14,721 nt of DNA from assembly GCA_016285815.1 (NCBI GenBank), contig JAEERN010000018.1, positions 1-14,721 of the forward strand, in the 5' to 3' direction. The translations under genes were made by a program, and so were the position numbers. Positions 13,842 through 14,721 of this stretch are shown here, piece by piece. The DNA comes from Clostridiales bacterium (GTDB lineage Bacteria > Bacillota > Clostridia > Oscillospirales > QAMX01). Positions within the stretch are counted from its first letter, which is position 1. Every line of letters begins with the position of its first letter. Under the pieces are notes generated by a model, which was not told where the DNA came from, did not search any database, and was given only the letters and a program-made list of their open reading frames with translations.

Positions 13842-13940
13842 ACAGCCGTAACATTTATACGTTGTGAAATATATCGTTTTCCGGCGGTCCCCGGCGGTAT
13901 GATCGGCTTGGCGGACCGGCGTTTGCGGAGGAAGACTGCG

Positions 13941-14441
13941 ATGGACGTTTCCCTGTTATCGGATCGGTATCTCGTGCGGGAATTAGGCACTTCGGACGTT
14001 GCGAAGGTGTATGAATTGTGCCGCGGCAACAGATTGTACTATCGGTATTGTCCTCCGTTCGTCTCGGAACGAAGCATCCTGGACGATATGAACGCATTGC
14101 CCCCGAACAAAGAGAGGAGCGATAAATACTACGCGGGCTTTTTTGACGGGGACAAGCTGATCGCCGTGATGGATCTGATCCTGGCTTACCCCGACGCGTC
14201 CACGGCTTTTATCGGCTTTTTCATGACAGACGCGTCCGTACAGAATTCCGGCGTCGGGAGCAGGATCATCGAAGGACTGTGCGCCGCTCTGTCCCGCGCC
14301 GGAGTGGCAAGGCTTCGCCTCGGATGGGCGAAAGGAAATCCACAGGCGGAACATTTCTGGCATAAAAACGGATTCCGGGAAACGGGGGTCGCCTATGATG
14401 CCGACCGTTATACCGTGATCGTTGCCCAAAGGCGTCTATAG
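13941..14441 (+). CDS. GNAT-family N-acetyltransferase
   Basis: A 166-residue acetyl-CoA-dependent acetyltransferase of unknown substrate. The acetyl-CoA loop shows QNSGVG (101-106), matching the Q/RxxGxG/A signature, after the strand TAFIGFFMTD; the later NPQAEHFWHKNGF (133-145) matches the usual N-P-A--F--K-GF end of the fold. An in-frame ATG at 13899 would add 14 residues, but GGAGG (13927-13931) is nine bases before the ATG at 13941, which is chosen. It lies 99 bases after the YcaQ-like gene with similar composition, so the two may be cotranscribed and arrived together. A resistance or self-modification role is conceivable but nothing in the sequence shows the substrate. Confidence 0.88.
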   Translation: MDVSLLSDRYLVRELGTSDVAKVYELCRGNRLYYRYCPPFVSERSILDDMNALPPNKERSDKYYAGFFDGDKLIAVMDLILAYPDASTAFIGFFMTDASVQNSGVGSRIIEGLCAALSRAGVARLRLGWAKGNPQAEHFWHKNGFRETGVAYDADRYTVIVAQRRL

Positions 14442-14523
14442 CTTCGGCTCTCCGCGCCGGGCGCGTTTGTTTTCCCCGGTCTCCCCCTTGAAGAGGCGTC
14501 CTTCAGGCGCTCTTCCCCCGGAT

Positions 14524-14560
14524 AAAACCGCTCCTGTCCGCCGGGACAGGAGCGGTTTTG
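14524..14560. terminator. Strong bidirectional terminator
   Basis: A 16-base perfect stem, AAAACCGCTCCTGTCC (14524-14539) with GGACAGGAGCGGTTTT (14544-14559), four-base loop. A/T ends on both arms let it work in both directions. It ends the acetyltransferase transcript 83 bases after the stop. The stretch 14442-14523 between holds only an imperfect GAAGAG/CTCTTC inverted repeat (14488-14513). Confidence 0.88.
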
Positions 14561-14561
14561 C

Positions 14562-14590
14562 TTGTACGGCGCAGGGAAATGTGGTATAAT
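14562..14590 (+). promoter_or_regulatory. Promoter of a transcript leaving the window
   Basis: TTGTAC (14562-14567), 17-base spacer, perfect TATAAT (14585-14590), starting just two bases after the terminator hairpin. The transcript start would be near 14597. Confidence 0.72.
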
Positions 14591-14596
14591 GTCCGC

Positions 14597-14721
14597 AACG
14601 GGCGCGGGATCTGTGACGAACGGCGCAGTCCGGGCCTTTCCGGTTCCATACGCGACGCGCCAGGGCGGCGCCGCAGCGGCCGGGGCCCCTGCAGGGCCCG
14701 TGCGGAGGCGGTCCCGGCGGC
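14597..14721 (+). other. Truncated leader or RNA gene of unknown type
   Basis: At least 125 bases downstream of a good promoter contain no convincing start codon with a ribosome site. The sequence is very GC-rich with several short complementary stretches (for example GGGGCCCCTGCAGGGCCC at 14684-14701). I could not match it to RNase P RNA, tmRNA, SRP RNA, a T-box or a known riboswitch. It may be the 5' leader of the next gene or the 5' part of a non-coding RNA. Confidence 0.35.

Noticed and set aside
14613..14721. GTG-initiated open frame running off the right edge
   Set aside because: No Shine-Dalgarno, Ala/Gly/Arg-rich composition as expected from GC-rich non-coding DNA.

Overview
The window looks like chromosome from a GC-rich, low-G+C-phylum (Firmicutes, class Clostridia) bacterium, probably a gut-type Oscillospirales relative. 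The grounds are the conserved mraZ-rsmH-ftsL-PBP-murE order, PASTA domains on the penicillin-binding protein, an HPr with both His15 and Ser46, a coaD neighbour typical of Clostridia, strong AAGGAGG ribosome binding sites, and sigma-A type promoters that stand out as AT-rich islands. The species assignment is inference.

Layout. (1) 1-4714, minus strand: start of a division and cell wall (dcw) cluster, read mraZ, rsmH, an ftsL-like gene, a two-PASTA class B PBP, then the first 61 codons of murE, cut by the window edge. Its promoter lies at 4779-4807, followed by repeats that look like the MraZ operator. (2) 4808-5145: AT-rich divergent intergenic region with several inverted repeats and the HPr promoter. 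(3) 5146-9093, plus strand: ptsH, uvrC, rsmD, coaD and a hendecad-repeat coiled-coil gene, closed by a strong terminator. A consensus promoter inside rsmD can separately drive coaD and the coiled-coil gene. (4) 9202-9990: a single-gene unit for a ThrH-type HAD phosphatase with a structured leader. (5) 10025-11166, minus: gap (glycolytic GAPDH) with its own promoter and terminator, convergent with thrH. (6) 11298-12366, plus: a divergent gene encoding a PAS plus histidine-kinase-like protein that lacks recognisable catalytic residues. (7) 12404-12584: tRNA-Pro(CGG) with promoter and terminator. (8) 12645-14441: two genes of visibly lower GC and different codon use, a YcaQ/AlkZ-like (HTH_42) putative DNA glycosylase and a GNAT acetyltransferase, sitting directly behind the tRNA and probably acquired. 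(9) 14524-14721: a strong hairpin terminator, then a promoter whose transcript runs off the window.

Most genes are housekeeping: septal wall synthesis, 16S rRNA methylation (RsmH and RsmD), nucleotide excision repair, CoA synthesis, glycolysis. I see no CRISPR array, transposase, phage module or recognisable defence system. The parts most worth a second look are the MraZ operator, the promoter embedded in rsmD, the kinase-dead regulator divergent from gap, the hendecad protein, and the tRNA-adjacent YcaQ-like/GNAT pair.
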